Assembly: GCA_964017045.1 (NCBI GenBank)
Contig: OZ024802.1
Location: forward strand, 30,962,793-31,026,792
Direction of reading: 5' to 3'
DNA length: 64,000 nucleotides
Source of the DNA: Omphiscola glabra
Taxonomy: Eukaryota > Mollusca > Gastropoda > Lymnaeidae
The translations under genes and the position numbers were made by a program. Position 1 is the stretch's first letter. The number at the start of each line of letters is the position of its first letter. Shown one piece after another: positions 26,001 through 37,629 of this stretch. Under the pieces are notes generated by a model, which was not told the origin of the DNA, made no database searches, and worked only from the letters and a program-made list of their open reading frames with translations.

Positions 26001-28643
26001 ATATATATATAATCTCTGTATAATATATGTATAAATATATATTTTTATGTATATATATTTTTATGTATATATATTTTGTGCATTTTAATCAAACTATAAT
26101 CATTTCTAGCTTAGCACCCATCCATTGTAAAGTTACGGTATATGATCACCTATTGAAAATGATTGAACTACAAACTACAGTCATGACAGGCGACCATGTA
26201 ATATTTCTTCACAGGGTTGACTCAACAAGCCCGGCCCCAGATGTGGATCAGAGTGTACCAAAAGTTTTGTTTACTCTCTACCCAAAATCTCAAGTCTCCA
26301 GACTAGAAGATGTGAGTTACTTCTTCAACAAATTTTTAAATCAGAAACAACCACACAAAAAAACACCTGCTTAAAAACGCCACCAACATTTGGTCATGGA
26401 CAGTTGTGTCGTAAAAGCCTATTGTAAAGTTTGTTGATTATACTCGCACTTAAAGAATGGATAAGTTAGGTTATGGTCAGTTTTTGTATCCATACATTTT
26501 TGGTCTAAAACTTCTTCACATTGGACTAGAAATTTGTTCTGCATGAATGCAATAACTTTTTAATACACTGAGTGGTGGTTTTTTTTATATAGTTTTTGAA
26601 ATCTCTGTGTGTCACTAACCATAGTGGCCATCTTAGTAATTTTTTTTTATATAGATATATAATTTTTCGCAACTAAAAGAACAGCATTAAAAAAAAGATT
26701 TCCTCAAATTTAATAACAACTCTTATGTGAACAAAATAAAAGGTTTTGCCCTGGGAAATAAAAAAAACACACATTTTTATTAAAAAAAATTTCTTGTGAA
26801 ACAGATTGTCAAGAAACTCGGTGGCATGACGGTGACAAACCCTCGCCATTGTACACACTTGGTGTGTCCCAGCCTCGTCAGGACCATCAAGTTTTTCATT
26901 GCCATAAACACTTGCCGTTACGTTGTGACCAAGGAGTGGCTCGAAGACAGCATGAGCCAGGACAGATTTTTAGGTACTGCATCTTGCCATTTGAAGGCAG
27001 CTGAATCGTCAAATTTATAAATTTTGTCTAAATAGTTTAATTGATGAGTTTTTCATGTTCGAAATATCCTATTGATTTGCCTCAGGATTTCATATGATGC
27101 ATCATGTTGATAGTTTTTTTTCAAATGTAGATAAATCCATGTAATGCCTGTGTTAAAACATCAAAATATTGACAGCAACTGAAAAGTTAAGTGCAAAATA
27201 TGTTATAATACAACACACATTTTTTAAAAAATATCTTTAGATGAGTCAGATTATGTCCTTAAAGATGAGAGTGGAGAGGCTGCACTGCACTGTAATCTGG
27301 CAGAATCTTTACGGAGGGCCCAGAATAGACCTCTCTTTCAGGTACAGTCATATCTTTTAGTTAAAGTAAAGCTAATGATTTTCTACTAGTTTCGCTAGTA
27401 ACTTTGACATTGGTTTTGGTTGAATGGTTTCAAACCATAGCTGATCACAACTCTACCATTTATTCCCTTGCTTGGAACCCACCACATCAAACAATAATAA
27501 TTATGATCTTGTTGTATTCATGTGTTTGTAGGGACTGACGTTCTACATCAGCCCTAGTGTGGTACCCCCCCTTTGTGAATTGATGAGCATAATAGACAGT
27601 GCAGGGGGGATGCTGGTGAAGAGGAGACCGTCAGTCAAACAGATAGCTGCTTCCTTGGATGAAAAGGTTTGCATAATTTATTTTATGCATGAAAAATCAA
27701 TGAGTATATCTGGCTTTTATTTTTTATGAAACATGGGGTGCACTACTTTTAACATGTTGTTGCTCTCGGACTGAAATGCATTATGCATGGGTAATATGCG
27801 ACCTATTTAATTAGTGTTTTATTTTGGATGTGTGTCAGTTTGTGGAAACATTTTTTTTTTCTTTCTTCTGACATATCTTAGGTTTTATTGGCATTATTTT
27901 TAAAGCCTATTTGTTTGTTTGTTTGTTTTTGAAATAGCATTTTTTTTAAATTTATTAATTTTAATTTACAGTGTCAACAATGGTTAGATTGCTGGCATTT
28001 AAATTCTAGAAAAGTTACAGAGAATATCAGGGCCTACCTATGCAGCTAACTGAAAATTAAATAAAAAAATGAGATAGCCTGATTCTAGGTCCAGCCTTCA
28101 AGTCTGCTTGATATAATACTTATACATTTTAGTTACATTTTTTCATTGTTCTCAGGGCCATCCAAAAATAATTGTTATTACATGTCTGAACGACTTGCAT
28201 CTTTCAACGGATCTGCGGAACAGAAAATTACGTAAGTCCTTAATATATGTAGCCCTAACCCTTATTTACCATTATTGTATCGATTTCATGAAGGAGATAA
28301 AGTGGCCCAGCCATAAAGATGAAGATCATTTAAGATCAGTCTCACTAAACTAATATAAAAGTTGTGATGAAATCATTCTTCTTCAAACATTGAAATATAT
28401 TTTTTAATTAATTACATTATTTTTTACCCCTCATGAGATTTTTATTGTTGAAAAAGACAAATGAATAATTTTGTCAAATGTGTTAATAAATGTATTGAAA
28501 TGTTTCCTTGGAGTCATTTTCATAGGGATAATCAAATGACTTCTCTTTGCGTTGCAGCCATCTTCAATGCAGAGTTTATTTTAACTGGAGTAATGAGACA
28601 AGAACTTGACTACAATACTTTTAGAATAATGGCCACTCAGTGA
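13080..28643 (+). CDS. PAXIP1: PAX-interacting protein 1 (PTIP), six-BRCT protein, 21 coding exons
   Basis: Exons: 13080-13172, 16522-16659, 16943-16986, 17343-17403, 17632-17745, 18686-18990, 19683-19989, 20343-20583, 21655-21746, 21961-22056, 22666-22800, 23432-23553, 24263-24447, 24647-24690, 25826-25905, 26215-26311, 26805-26973, 27241-27341, 27532-27666, 28156-28231, 28558-28643. The sum is 2721 nt, 906 aa. BRCT1-2 occupy about residues 15-195 ([30 protein letters not shown]), BRCT3-4 about 435-640 ([44 protein letters not shown]) and BRCT5-6 about 695-895 ([32 protein letters not shown]). In known PTIP the C-terminal BRCT pair binds phospho-H2AX, the protein joins the KMT2C/D H3K4 methyltransferase complex, and another pair recruits 53BP1 pathway partners in the nucleus. 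The RTxKF phosphate-pocket segment of BRCT5 is kept. The vertebrate polyglutamine linker is replaced by a shorter Pro-rich linker (about 350-430) ending in the conserved YGHDP. Identity is near certain; exact small exons (16943-16986, 24647-24690) are slightly less so. Confidence 0.95.
13500..13580 (+). promoter_or_regulatory. Promoter-like motif cluster in PAXIP1 intron 1 (ETS- and YY1-type sites)
   Basis: GACCGGAAATA (ETS core CCGGAA) lies about 40 bp before GTCAAAATGGCGACC, which fits the YY1 consensus AAnATGGCGGC. The segment has more CpG than the AT-rich surroundings. Both motifs are typical near animal transcription starts. It could be an alternative or downstream promoter element. Confidence 0.35.
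14268..14320. repeat. (TA)n microsatellite
   Basis: Uninterrupted AT/TA run in PAXIP1 intron 1. Confidence 0.95.
19030..19320 (-). pseudogene. LINE ORF2 C-terminal remnant in PAXIP1 intron
   Basis: On the minus strand one frame reads [20 protein letters not shown], stop, then [20 protein letters not shown]. This is the well-known GHVLRKP...RGRPKNTWRR signature near the C-terminus of many invertebrate LINEs, interrupted by several stops. It starts just after the splice donor at 18991. Confidence 0.7.
21081..21221 (+). mobile_element. 5'-truncated relative of the 705-bp element, PAXIP1 intron
   Basis: GGGAGGGCATAAAGAGCAAT, then AGCTTGACGGCCCGCTGACG, then TCATTTCCTAA match the last 60 bases of the element at 41015-41719 in order and orientation. 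Upstream similarity fades in a GC-rich stretch, so the left limit is approximate. Confidence 0.6.
22264..22336 (+). repeat. Copy of PAXIP1 intron-7 segment 20062-20130
   Basis: About 70 bases (AAAATCAGTTG, CTATCTTATCATCTAA, GGGGAAGAAAATATTCTCTT) match 20062-20130 with a few changes, and abut the hairpin. Confidence 0.85.
22333..22407. repeat. Perfect 33-bp inverted repeat (hairpin), 9-nt loop, PAXIP1 intron 10
   Basis: Arms 22333-22365 and 22375-22407 are exact reverse complements (TTTAAGGAATAATTTTTATC begins the left arm). The 9-base spacer is A-rich. Confidence 0.9.
23032..23089. repeat. (TA)n(TG)n compound microsatellite
   Basis: An AT run passes directly into a GT run, in PAXIP1 intron 11. 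Confidence 0.95.
23153..23265. repeat. About 57-bp tandem repeat, 2 copies, of ATGTAACAT(T/A)AGAAA units
   Basis: ATGTAACATAAGAAAACTAT alternates with AACATTAGAAAGCA. Confidence 0.8.
25265..25430 (-). repeat. Second copy of the same LINE C-terminal remnant
   Basis: The plus-strand text shares GGTTTTCTCATG, the CTATC...CATC stretch and TTTCTTG(T/C)TCCAC with 19245-19310 in the same order. It is shorter and more diverged; no protein motif can be read cleanly. Confidence 0.45.
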
Positions 28644-28879
28644 GAGGACAAGGTTTTAAAGAGATGGCATCTCATCCGATCTACACAGTGGCATGACAAT
28701 CTGCTGTCAAATAACTTTGTTTATAACTTTTTTGTCTGCTCTTTGATTGTGGTGCTGTTTAATCAAAGGTAGCCAAATTGAGGTCAAAGTGAACCAAGAG
28801 ACTGAGTGTCAAAAGCAATGAAATGCCAGTTGTAAGGAAGTCAGAGTAAATGAATCAGAGGAAAAATACTTTTTTACCT

Positions 28880-28943
28880 GAAATCAAGGAGTGGTGTTCA
28901 CAATCTACACCTGAAATCAAGGAGTGGTGTTCACAATCTACAA
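28880..28943. repeat. Tandem duplication just downstream of PAXIP1
   Basis: ACCTGAAATCAAGGAGTGGT and the bases after it, up to CAATCTACA, occur twice in succession. Confidence 0.9.
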
Positions 28944-29119
28944 GGCTTTCCCTTAGTGTAAAATGATTTTACACCTATGTAGTGTTATGCACTAGGTGAT
29001 GATCAAACACACACACACAAAATAAGGCAGGGCCGGATGTAGGCTGTTCCGGAATCACTGGTTTTGACCATTCATTGGTTGAGAATATAAGCTGCACATG
29101 ACAATGCTTCCAATATTGA

Positions 29120-29245
29120 GTACCACTTTCCTCATCTCTGCCACTTCCCTTATATATCTCTGCCACTCCCTCATCTCTGCCACTTCCCTTTTCTCTGCCA
29201 CTTCCCATATCTCTGCCACTTCCCTCATCACTGCCTCTTCCCTTA
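29120..29245. repeat. TCTCTGCCACTTCCC minisatellite
   Basis: About seven imperfect 15-18 bp units. Confidence 0.85.
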
Positions 29246-29299
29246 TCTTTGAGGAAAATAATGTGTTGGTCCCTACATGCCAAATATTTTTCTCTGAAA

Positions 29300-29430
29300 C
29301 CTCCTAAAGTGCTGCAAAGCTAGGACACTGAAACCAGCTGAAGTGCTGCAAAGCTAGGACTCTGAAACCAACTGAAGTGCTGCAAAGCTAGGACTCTGAA
29401 ACCAACTGAAGTACTGCAAAGCTAGAACAC
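29300..29430. repeat. 34-bp minisatellite, 4 copies
   Basis: Unit AAGTGCTGCAAAGCTAGGAC plus TCTGAAACCAACTG. Confidence 0.9.
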
Positions 29431-29964
29431 AACATAGAATTTTTTAAATTTTTTTTAATAATAACTTATCTGTCAGAGTTAGAAGTACATTTCCTAAGAC
29501 TAAGATGATTTTTTCAAAATGTATATTTTATAGCTTAATTTTTGTGTGATATACTTTTAAATTTCTTCTGGGTACATATGTCATTCCCTAAGTTGTCACT
29601 CTTTACTGAGCTCTCTACCTTAGCCAAACACTCTACCAATTGGTAAGGGAGTGAAGTAAAAATAGGTCAGCATCACCTCCTTGATTGAAAACTTGCTGTT
29701 GCCAGGGTACACATGCACTCTTTTGTGCTGAGAACAAATTGCTAATGGAATTTCATCTCCCTATGCCTTATTGTTTGTTGTTTTTAAGCAGATGGTTCCA
29801 ACTGACACTTGTTTGGGTCAGAATTAGAATATTTAATTATAACTTCTAGTTCTAGTAATGGAAACAGGAAATGACAGATTTTGCTGATAATGCACAAACT
29901 TTTTATCATTTTTATTTTTACATGTTTATTTTTAGTTTCCCATAGAAACTCTTATTTTCACAGA

Positions 29965-30152
29965 ATGAAATTTATCATGTAGATAGAAATGGGACAGAAT
30001 AAATTTATCATAGGTATAGAAATGGGACAGAATAATTTATCATAGATATAGAAATGGGACAGAATGAAATTTATCATATAGATAGAAATGGGACAGAATA
30101 AATTTATCATGGAGATAGAAATGGGACAGAATAAATTTATCATGGAGATAGA
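29965..30152. repeat. About 32-bp minisatellite, 6 copies
   Basis: Unit AAATTTATCATGGAGATAGA plus AATGGGACAGAAT. Confidence 0.9.
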
Positions 30153-31003
30153 AATTCATAGTATCATTTTGTTAAAAATTCAATGCAAAATTTAGTATAT
30201 TATCAAAGAGTTTAAGCATGTATTTCCATAAATATTCTTATACTATATATAATCCCAACTACCATTTTTTTTAAATGAAGGGAAGCATGTATAAAGTCAT
30301 TTGACAAAAAATTTAACATAATCAATTTTTCCTTGGAATTGTAAAAGTAATCAGTTTACACAAGAATTAAATTGTACAAATACTGTAAAGCTGAAATAGA
30401 TAATGTGGACATACGCGTTGCAGTTTATAAGATTAGGTACTCTGTAGTTGATTCTAGGTTTAAGCCATATGATTTAATATGCCATTTTTTTTAATGGTGA
30501 CAACAATGTGCTTATTATTTAACCATCAGAAAGTGTACATGTACACATTATAGTTGGTGGCATTTTGTCAAGACAAGCCCTATTACACTGTATTGATGAT
30601 GTTTTGAGGCCCTTTTTATTTTATTTTTGTATTAACTGTACTGTTATAAAGCAAAATTTGAAGAATGTAAATTGCTACTCTGTTGATTATGTAAATATCA
30701 CAAAATGTAACTCCAACTTTTTTATGTCACTCAATGATCTGAAGGCAGCAAAATGAAATGCATTTTTTTTTAAAAGGGATAACCCATAAAGAAAGAAATA
30801 CTTATTATTTTTAAATATCCTACCTGTCCGAACCAAACACAGTTTCCCATATTCAAAGATTGGTGGACTTTCATAGTAATGATGATGTAAGAGATGGTGT
30901 TGTCCTCTGTGAAACTTTTGGGTGAGTTTCAACATCATAATGGTAAACTGTTGTTTTGATGTTGGTTTTTTTATGCTGCCTAAATAATATTTTTATGAGA
31001 ACC

Positions 31004-31243
31004 AAATGAAGGGTTCAAGGGAAAAACCAGTGATGTCAATTTTTCGAAATTTGCAAGTTATCTCCAGTGGAATAGAATAATATGACACATAGGTCCAACT
31101 GAAAAAGCAGCGTGGTCAATAAATAAATATTTATAAATTTTAATAATTTGATACTTTTATGAGGAATTTTCAAACTTTATTATCATTTTTCTCAAAACTC
31201 TCAAAACCTGACATCACTGGTTTTTCCCTTGAGCCCTTCAAAT
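31004..31243. mobile_element. 232-bp MITE with about 31-bp terminal inverted repeats
   Basis: GAAGGGTTCAAGGGAAAAAC starting at 31008 is repeated, inverted and nearly identical, ending at 31239, and the match continues through CAGTGATGTCA. AAAT lies directly outside both ends (31004-31007, 31240-31243), a candidate 4-bp target duplication. The interior is AT-rich and non-coding. Confidence 0.8.
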
Positions 31244-34090
31244 GTATACAAAGGTTGGAAACAAAATAAATATGTAGTTTATGCTTGGTTTTTATTGTTT
31301 TTCACTTTGAAAGCTAAGGAGATTGTATTGGTCTTGGCATGGATGCTTGTTCATTAATGTGATTTGAAATCCATGAATGCGATCTGAAAGCTAAGGAGAT
31401 TATATTGATCTCAGTGTGGCTAGGAATGTGTGGACACCGGTAAATGCAAGTAAATGACAGACAGGACTACAACCAAGGGGTATTACAGATCCTTTGGAGA
31501 GAGTTTAATTAAATTTACAATAATTGGTCAGCATCAAATTGCTTTCAATACTTAACAATAATTGAATAACGAAACAAGTTGTAGCGACTTGTCACAATTG
31601 TGAGTGTTAGCGACTAGTCACAAATGCCAACGGAAAACAGTCAAGCTATTTCATGTTGACTGGCAAAATGGTAAATCTTAAATGTCATTCTTCTGTTATA
31701 CAGTAACAAATAAGCACAATGACTGTCATCAACTTTTATTTGTATGAAAATGATTGTTTAAATTTAAAGCTTTTAAATTTACTATACTAACCGTTTCGAA
31801 ACATAAAAGTACAATATACAGGGATTATCTTCGTTTAAAATATTTGATTTTTTAAAATAAATTGTGAAATTAATAATGTATCTGATGTTAAATCCAAGAC
31901 TTTAAAAGACCTACTTTTACTACAGCATTAAAAGTCAAAGACACATTACAACAAAACTCTACTTTTGTCCGTCATTAATTTTTTTATATATTTTTTTTTA
32001 GATTGTAGCAATTGTCACATTCTACTACATGATATTGATGTAGTGAAAATGATATGTGAGTTGTAAACATTATATTTAAAGAACTCAAAATCTAAATTTA
32101 CTAATTAAGGCTCCTTGGTTGGTGAGTGTCGAATGCACATGCTCCAACAGGCAGAAAAAAACGCTGCAGTACCAGGTCCAATTTCGCCCTGCGTCAGAGA
32201 TGAATAGAATAAAAAGTAAAATTACAGCCAATCGAGTTAGTGAATAACTGATCAAAACATAAAACAAAAATACTCTTTTTTTTTCTTCATGTCTTTGTCA
32301 TGAGATTTAACAAAACCTTGGCTGGAACTCAAATTGAAGGATGTAGATAGCGTGCAGCCTAACGGGGAGCAGTGGTATTATTTGACTAAATGCTGCCCTG
32401 GGATAACTCCAAAATGTGACCCCCCCCCCCCCCCCCCCCAGCTCAAAAATAGCTTTAATTAATGTTATAGGTTTATAAATAAATCCTTAAGTGCCGCCCG
32501 GGCGGTCAGCCCTTTCACACCTCCACAGGTACGCCACAATGGGGGAGGGGGCAAACTTTCAGGGCCTCCGCATGTCTTAATCTTGCACCGTTAAACCACA
32601 ACAATTAGATAAAGTTATGTTTACTAATTCAAATCCTATCATAACGTGGACAGCAAGTAGCAGCGAATCCCACTGCACCGGACTATGGAAGTAATCCATG
32701 TGCTCACTCAATGCAGATGACCAATGCACTCTGAAAGATGACAGCTTCAGAGTGAAGGGGGGCGAAAATTCGAAGGCAAAAAAAAATTCACTCCAAAATA
32801 ATAAGCTCAAGTGGCTCAACGCATTATATTGGTTTATTTTGGTATTTCAAACAAACACCATATATATTATATGGCATCCTTCCGTCTTCGCAAGACGACG
32901 GAATATATCGAGTAGCTATTGACACTTCCTCTAAAACCTCTGTGTTAAGTACTTTGATTCGCAAAATGCGACGCAGTACCGAAGAAATCTTTGGTGGAAG
33001 CTGTTGACAGTTGAGTTTCTCTCTCTCTTTATATATATATTATATATATATATATGTATGTTAGGCCAATAGATGAACCTGAAAGACCCGCCCGTGGCAG
33101 AGGAACGGCAGCGCAAGATTTCGCCCTAGGGGCCCCCACAGGTCTTAATCCGAAACGCCCACCTCCATTTAAAGTTAAAAGTTTAGTTATTATATTTGTC
33201 ATCACAACTTTGGGCCCATAAATACCCTGGGCCCACGCGACTGTTCTGGGTAGGCATGAGGATACGGGTTTATTAATATCTTTGCTACATTAAAGATTAA
33301 AATGTAGCAGGTCACAGCAGGTGATTAGGAGAGGGTAATTAGGGTTTGCGGGATTTTGGGTTGTGATAGAAATGTTATAGTGTGTCAAGCAGTGAGACCA
33401 TTGTTGAGTTCCATTGTAATTTTAATAGTAGTATTCGCGTAGACAATTATTGTAATGAAATCTAGTAGTCAAACGGGATTAATTTCTTAAAGAGCATAAA
33501 TGAATTGCAATATTTGTTATTCTCGATATAAATAATAATATATTAAAACGATGTAATAATATAAATAAATTTAGATTTAAAAAATAGTTTGCTTAGAAAA
33601 CACTTGCTTTCAATATTTAAACCTAATTGAAGAAAATAGTATCGATATATTTTACGAAATCGTAGTTATCGATAACGATATTAATACAACAGTGATGTCA
33701 GTTCCTGAACTGAAACAAGAAGAATATTTATTGTTACTGTTTTAATTTGTTGATTGAATACACCTATAGCAGGTGATGACTTAACATTTTCATATCTATA
33801 CCACATTTAAATAAGTTAAGCTCAATAGCTTCATATATGGCGCTCTCATATCCTAAACTAAACCCAGCGTAAGCCTGGTTTTGTTGTAATATTGATATTT
33901 GCTTTCAGGAGAACCCATTTTCGACGATCATCTGTTTACTAACTAAGTTAAAATTTAAGTACTGAAAGTACTGTTATGTAGATATGGCCCATGGCTGGTG
34001 AAACTGAGAGACTGAATCATTCATTGATTTAGTAATTTAAGTTTAACAAAGAAAGCCTTAGGCCTACATAAATTGAGAAAGCAGCAAATA

Positions 34091-35097
34091 TTATTATTTG
34101 GCAAGCGTTATTCGCACGGCCGTGCGAATAATGCCGAGCGTTATCCGCACGGCCGTGAGAATAATGCCGAGCATTATCCGCACGGTTTTGGCCGTTATTC
34201 CCCACAACCAGAAATGTGTGATGTATACTTATATTTATTATATTAATGAAAATTATGCATTTATTTTTGAATTTATTTCAGGAATTAAAAACTGATAATT
34301 AATTAAAGTAACTTAGTTTAAGGCGACATTTTTCATAGGCTTGTTGAACGCAAATTACAGTGTGTCAGTGTGGAATGAATCGTAAATGTGTGAAAGCCAG
34401 CCTGTCTTAGGTCTAGGCCTAGATTTAAAATGTAGGTATAGGCCTATAATCTTGTAGACTAGTAGCATTAAGTAAGATGCGTTTTATTTTGGACCAATGG
34501 CTATACTGTCTTAGGTCTACTTGTAGGCCTATTCTAAATGAAATTAAATATACCATTGAATTGAGCTTGGTTTCATTAAAACAAATCTAAAAATATTATT
34601 CATGTATCTTTGATAATAAATAAGATATATTTTAAAATTCTTTTTGAACATAATTATTAAATATAAAATATACTTTTTAAATAAAATGAAAAAGAAAATA
34701 AAAAGTAAAATTCGATCCCCAACCAGTAAACTATCACATAATATAAGTTAGCTGGGCGTCTACTCTACCACAAGACCACCGAAGTTCACATCCAGCTACC
34801 TATTCTTATCTTAAAACCAGGTCAATGGTACATTTTTTGCCACTGTTTTTTCCATTGTTTTACGGAAATTCGTTCTTTTTTAAATTCATTCATTAGTGAA
34901 GAAAAGAATAAATAGTTCTAAAATAATGCCGAGCTTTATCGGCAGACCGAAATCTTCGAATAACGGCGAACATTATAAATATGCGCAGATCAGTATGACC
35001 AGCCACTATAATGCGCATGCGCCGATGAGCCGTGCGGATAATGCTCGGCGTTATCCGCACGGCCAAAACCGTGCGAATAACCACTACGTTATTATTT
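34091..35097. mobile_element. About 1-kb non-autonomous DNA transposon with GC-rich terminal inverted repeats
   Basis: The left end (34100 on) and the right end (to 35088) carry inverted copies of GGTTATTCGCACGG-type sequence. Both ends hold several subterminal repeats of GCGTTATCCGCACGG and its complement AATGCCGAGC. The interior is AT-rich and non-coding. TTATTATTT flanks both ends (34091-34099 and 35089-35097), a candidate 9-bp target duplication of the Mutator-like type, although AT-rich sequence makes chance matches possible. The repeats also give short spurious ORFs. Confidence 0.65.
34705..34786 (-). repeat. tRNA-like sequence (possible SINE head) inside the 1-kb element
   Basis: On the minus strand a tRNA-like A box region (GGTGGTCTTGTGGTAGAG) is followed about 40 bases later by a B-box-like GGGGATCGAAT. 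The spacing suits a degenerate tRNA or a tRNA-derived SINE promoter. The stem pairs are poor, so it is not a functional tRNA. Confidence 0.4.
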
Positions 35098-35119
35098 TCA
35101 TTTAGGCCAGGCTATTTAT

Positions 35120-36245
35120 CTTTCTTTGGCTATACTATATAGTATAGACTATTGTACTTTGCTAAAAAATTCAAAATTTAAAAAAAAAAACAACCAATGG
35201 CATAGTTGAATAGGGCTAATTTTTAACAGAATTATAACACCAAAATCATATTTTTAGCTGTTGTAGTTTTAAAGTTATGAAATTTTAAAGTAAAGAACAA
35301 CTTAGTTTGTCATTTTTTATTATGGACGAAACCTCCACATCTTGTGACCTCATTCCACTGATCGCGTCATGCACAATGACTATATAGTTTATATAAGGCA
35401 ACGCATCCCCTTATTACTAAAATACTGTTTAGGGTCAACTTATTTTAATCTTTCAACTTTGGCATATGAATAATTAATTAAAGCTCTCCCTGACCAATGG
35501 TTTAATAGTTTTTGCACACGGCCAACTCTTATGAATGAAATAGTATTACGGTGTAGCCATTATGCAAATGCAAGTGGCTGTGTGAATGGCTGTCCAGTAC
35601 AACGTTTTGCACACGGCAATTTGTGATCATTTATAATATGGAATCTACCGGGTTTTTAAACCTAAAATTAGGATATTCTTGTTTAAAAGACTTTTAAGTT
35701 CACTCGAAACTATAAGTTATCCAAATATTTTGATGTAAATAGTGATAATAATTGAATATTTGTCGAGTATCGGCATCTTCCGCCATTGAAAAGGGGGCGT
35801 GGTCACACCCTAGCGAATTTTGGTAGTGCGACCTACATAGTATACTGCTCATGGGTAGAACCATGGCGTCTCTCGTAAAGGACATGTCGCTTTGAAATTT
35901 GGCATACTGGTAGATCAATGTATGCCCGAGATGCATAATAAATATGAAATGACATATTTTGTACTTTGACTTATATTAATGATGAAAGTTGCCTTATATT
36001 CATCAAGGATTTTCTCAAATATTAACCGATTGTAAATAAAAAAGAGATTGATTAAAATGTAGACCAAGATGTCCTCTAAAGCGTAAGGCCGGAAAAGGAA
36101 CACAATTGTGGGATATAGTAATTATTTTATGAATGAAATTGCACCAACATCAAATTAAAAACACGGATTTTCGCGTGCCGATGCCAATTTCCCATACAAA
36201 ATTTTTAGTAGTCTCCCTTGCTTTACCGAAGTACCTATTATAGAT
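35120..36245. repeat. AT-rich dispersed repeat, copy A (forward)
   Basis: It shares an ordered series of blocks with copies B and C: CCAATGGCATAGTTGAATAG, ACACCAAAATCATATTTTTA, TATATAAGGCAACGCATCCC, AGTTTTTGCACACGG, and the right end GCTTTACCGAAGTACCT. No coding potential. It is probably a non-autonomous transposon family; a clean inverted terminus was not found. Confidence 0.7.
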
Positions 36246-37535
36246 AGGTACTTTTGTACAAAATTCAAAAATTTTGTAAAAATAAACCAATGGCATAGTT
36301 GAATAGAGCTATTTTTTTTACAGAATTATAACACCAAAATCATATTTTTAGCTGCTATAGTTGTAAAGTTATGAATTTTTAAAGTACGACTTCGTTTGTC
36401 CGTTTTTAACATGGACCGCATCGCCACATTCTGTGACCCAATTCCGCTGTTCGCGTCGCGAGCTAAATAACTCTTGCTTTAATGATAATTTTATACGACT
36501 TCTATTTACAGAACTGATGCTTTATTAAAAATAATGTGATGCAATTATATATAAATTATAATTTATCTAACTATGCACTAAGTACATCATTAAATTTAAT
36601 ATAATGTATTAATATAAGGGTTTTCTGTTTACCAAATCTACGGCGTCCATTATACCGGTATATGCTATATAATCTATATAAGGCAACGCATCCCTTTATT
36701 ACTAAAATACTTTTCGGGAACTACTTATTTTGAACTTTCAACTTTGGCGCATGACTAATTAACTAAAGCTTTCTCTGACCTAGTTGAATAGTTTTTGCAC
36801 ACAGTAACCTTTTATGAATGAGATAGTAGTACGGTATAGCCATTATGCAAGTGACTGTGAATGGCTGCCCATGCGCATGGCCATGACATTTTGCACACGG
36901 CAAATGATGATCCATAATAATATGGACTCTACTGGATTTTTTAACCTCAAATTAAAGTATTATAATTTCAATAACATGTAAGTTCATTCTAAAACATAAT
37001 TGATCAAATATTTTGATGTAAATAGCAGTAATAATTAAATATTTCCTAAGTATCTGCATCTTCCTCCATTAAAAAGGGAGCATGGCCCACGTCATGTCAA
37101 ACTTAGGCTGAGCGACCTTATGGTAATGCAGGTTACATGGACAAGCGTAGCGAACGTTGGACATGGCCTATTATCAATGAGAATTGGCACACATATACAT
37201 CAGTATCTAATGTATTTGAGAATTTAATATGAAAGACATGATCTTTAAATTTCTATAAAAAATTTTGAGGGAAAGATGCCTTATATTGACATATGATTTT
37301 CCTCACTTAAAGTTGATATAAAGAACAAAAAAACTAAATGGAAATGAAGCTAAACATTTCTCCTAATGTGAATGGGCGGAGTCAAACCTTAATTATGGGC
37401 CAAAAGGACTCCTGATTTATTCTAATTACATGCACATTAAAAAGTTAAAAACTCGGATTCCATTGCGCCGACGCCCATTTCCGATAAAAATTTTCTAGGA
37501 GTGTCCCTTGCTTTGGCGAAGTACCTAACTATAGA
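36246..37535. repeat. AT-rich dispersed repeat, copy B (forward, adjacent to A)
   Basis: This is a direct diverged repeat of copy A with the same block order, ending in CTTTGGCGAAGTACCTA. It carries an extra AT-rich segment near 36480-36660. Confidence 0.7.
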
Positions 37536-37629
37536 TTATAGTGGCTATACTATTAGTATTAGTTTTATTCAAGATTGAAATTTGAAAGCCCTAGCTAATT
37601 ATTACTACTAATTCAGTTAGTATTATATT

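Larger units (their letters stand above)
28644..33700. other. Intergenic region after PAXIP1
   Basis: It begins with the PAXIP1 3' UTR, whose end I cannot fix. It then holds the minisatellites and MITE listed separately, a C homopolymer near 32418-32439 and a near-palindrome TTCCGTCTTCGCAAGACGAC at about 32880-32903. No ORF with homology was recognised. Confidence 0.6.

Noticed and set aside
21655..28643. Possibility that the BRCT gene is TOPBP1 rather than PTIP
   Set aside because: The conserved [20 protein letters not shown] and NAEFILTGV segments and the six-BRCT order match PTIP specifically.
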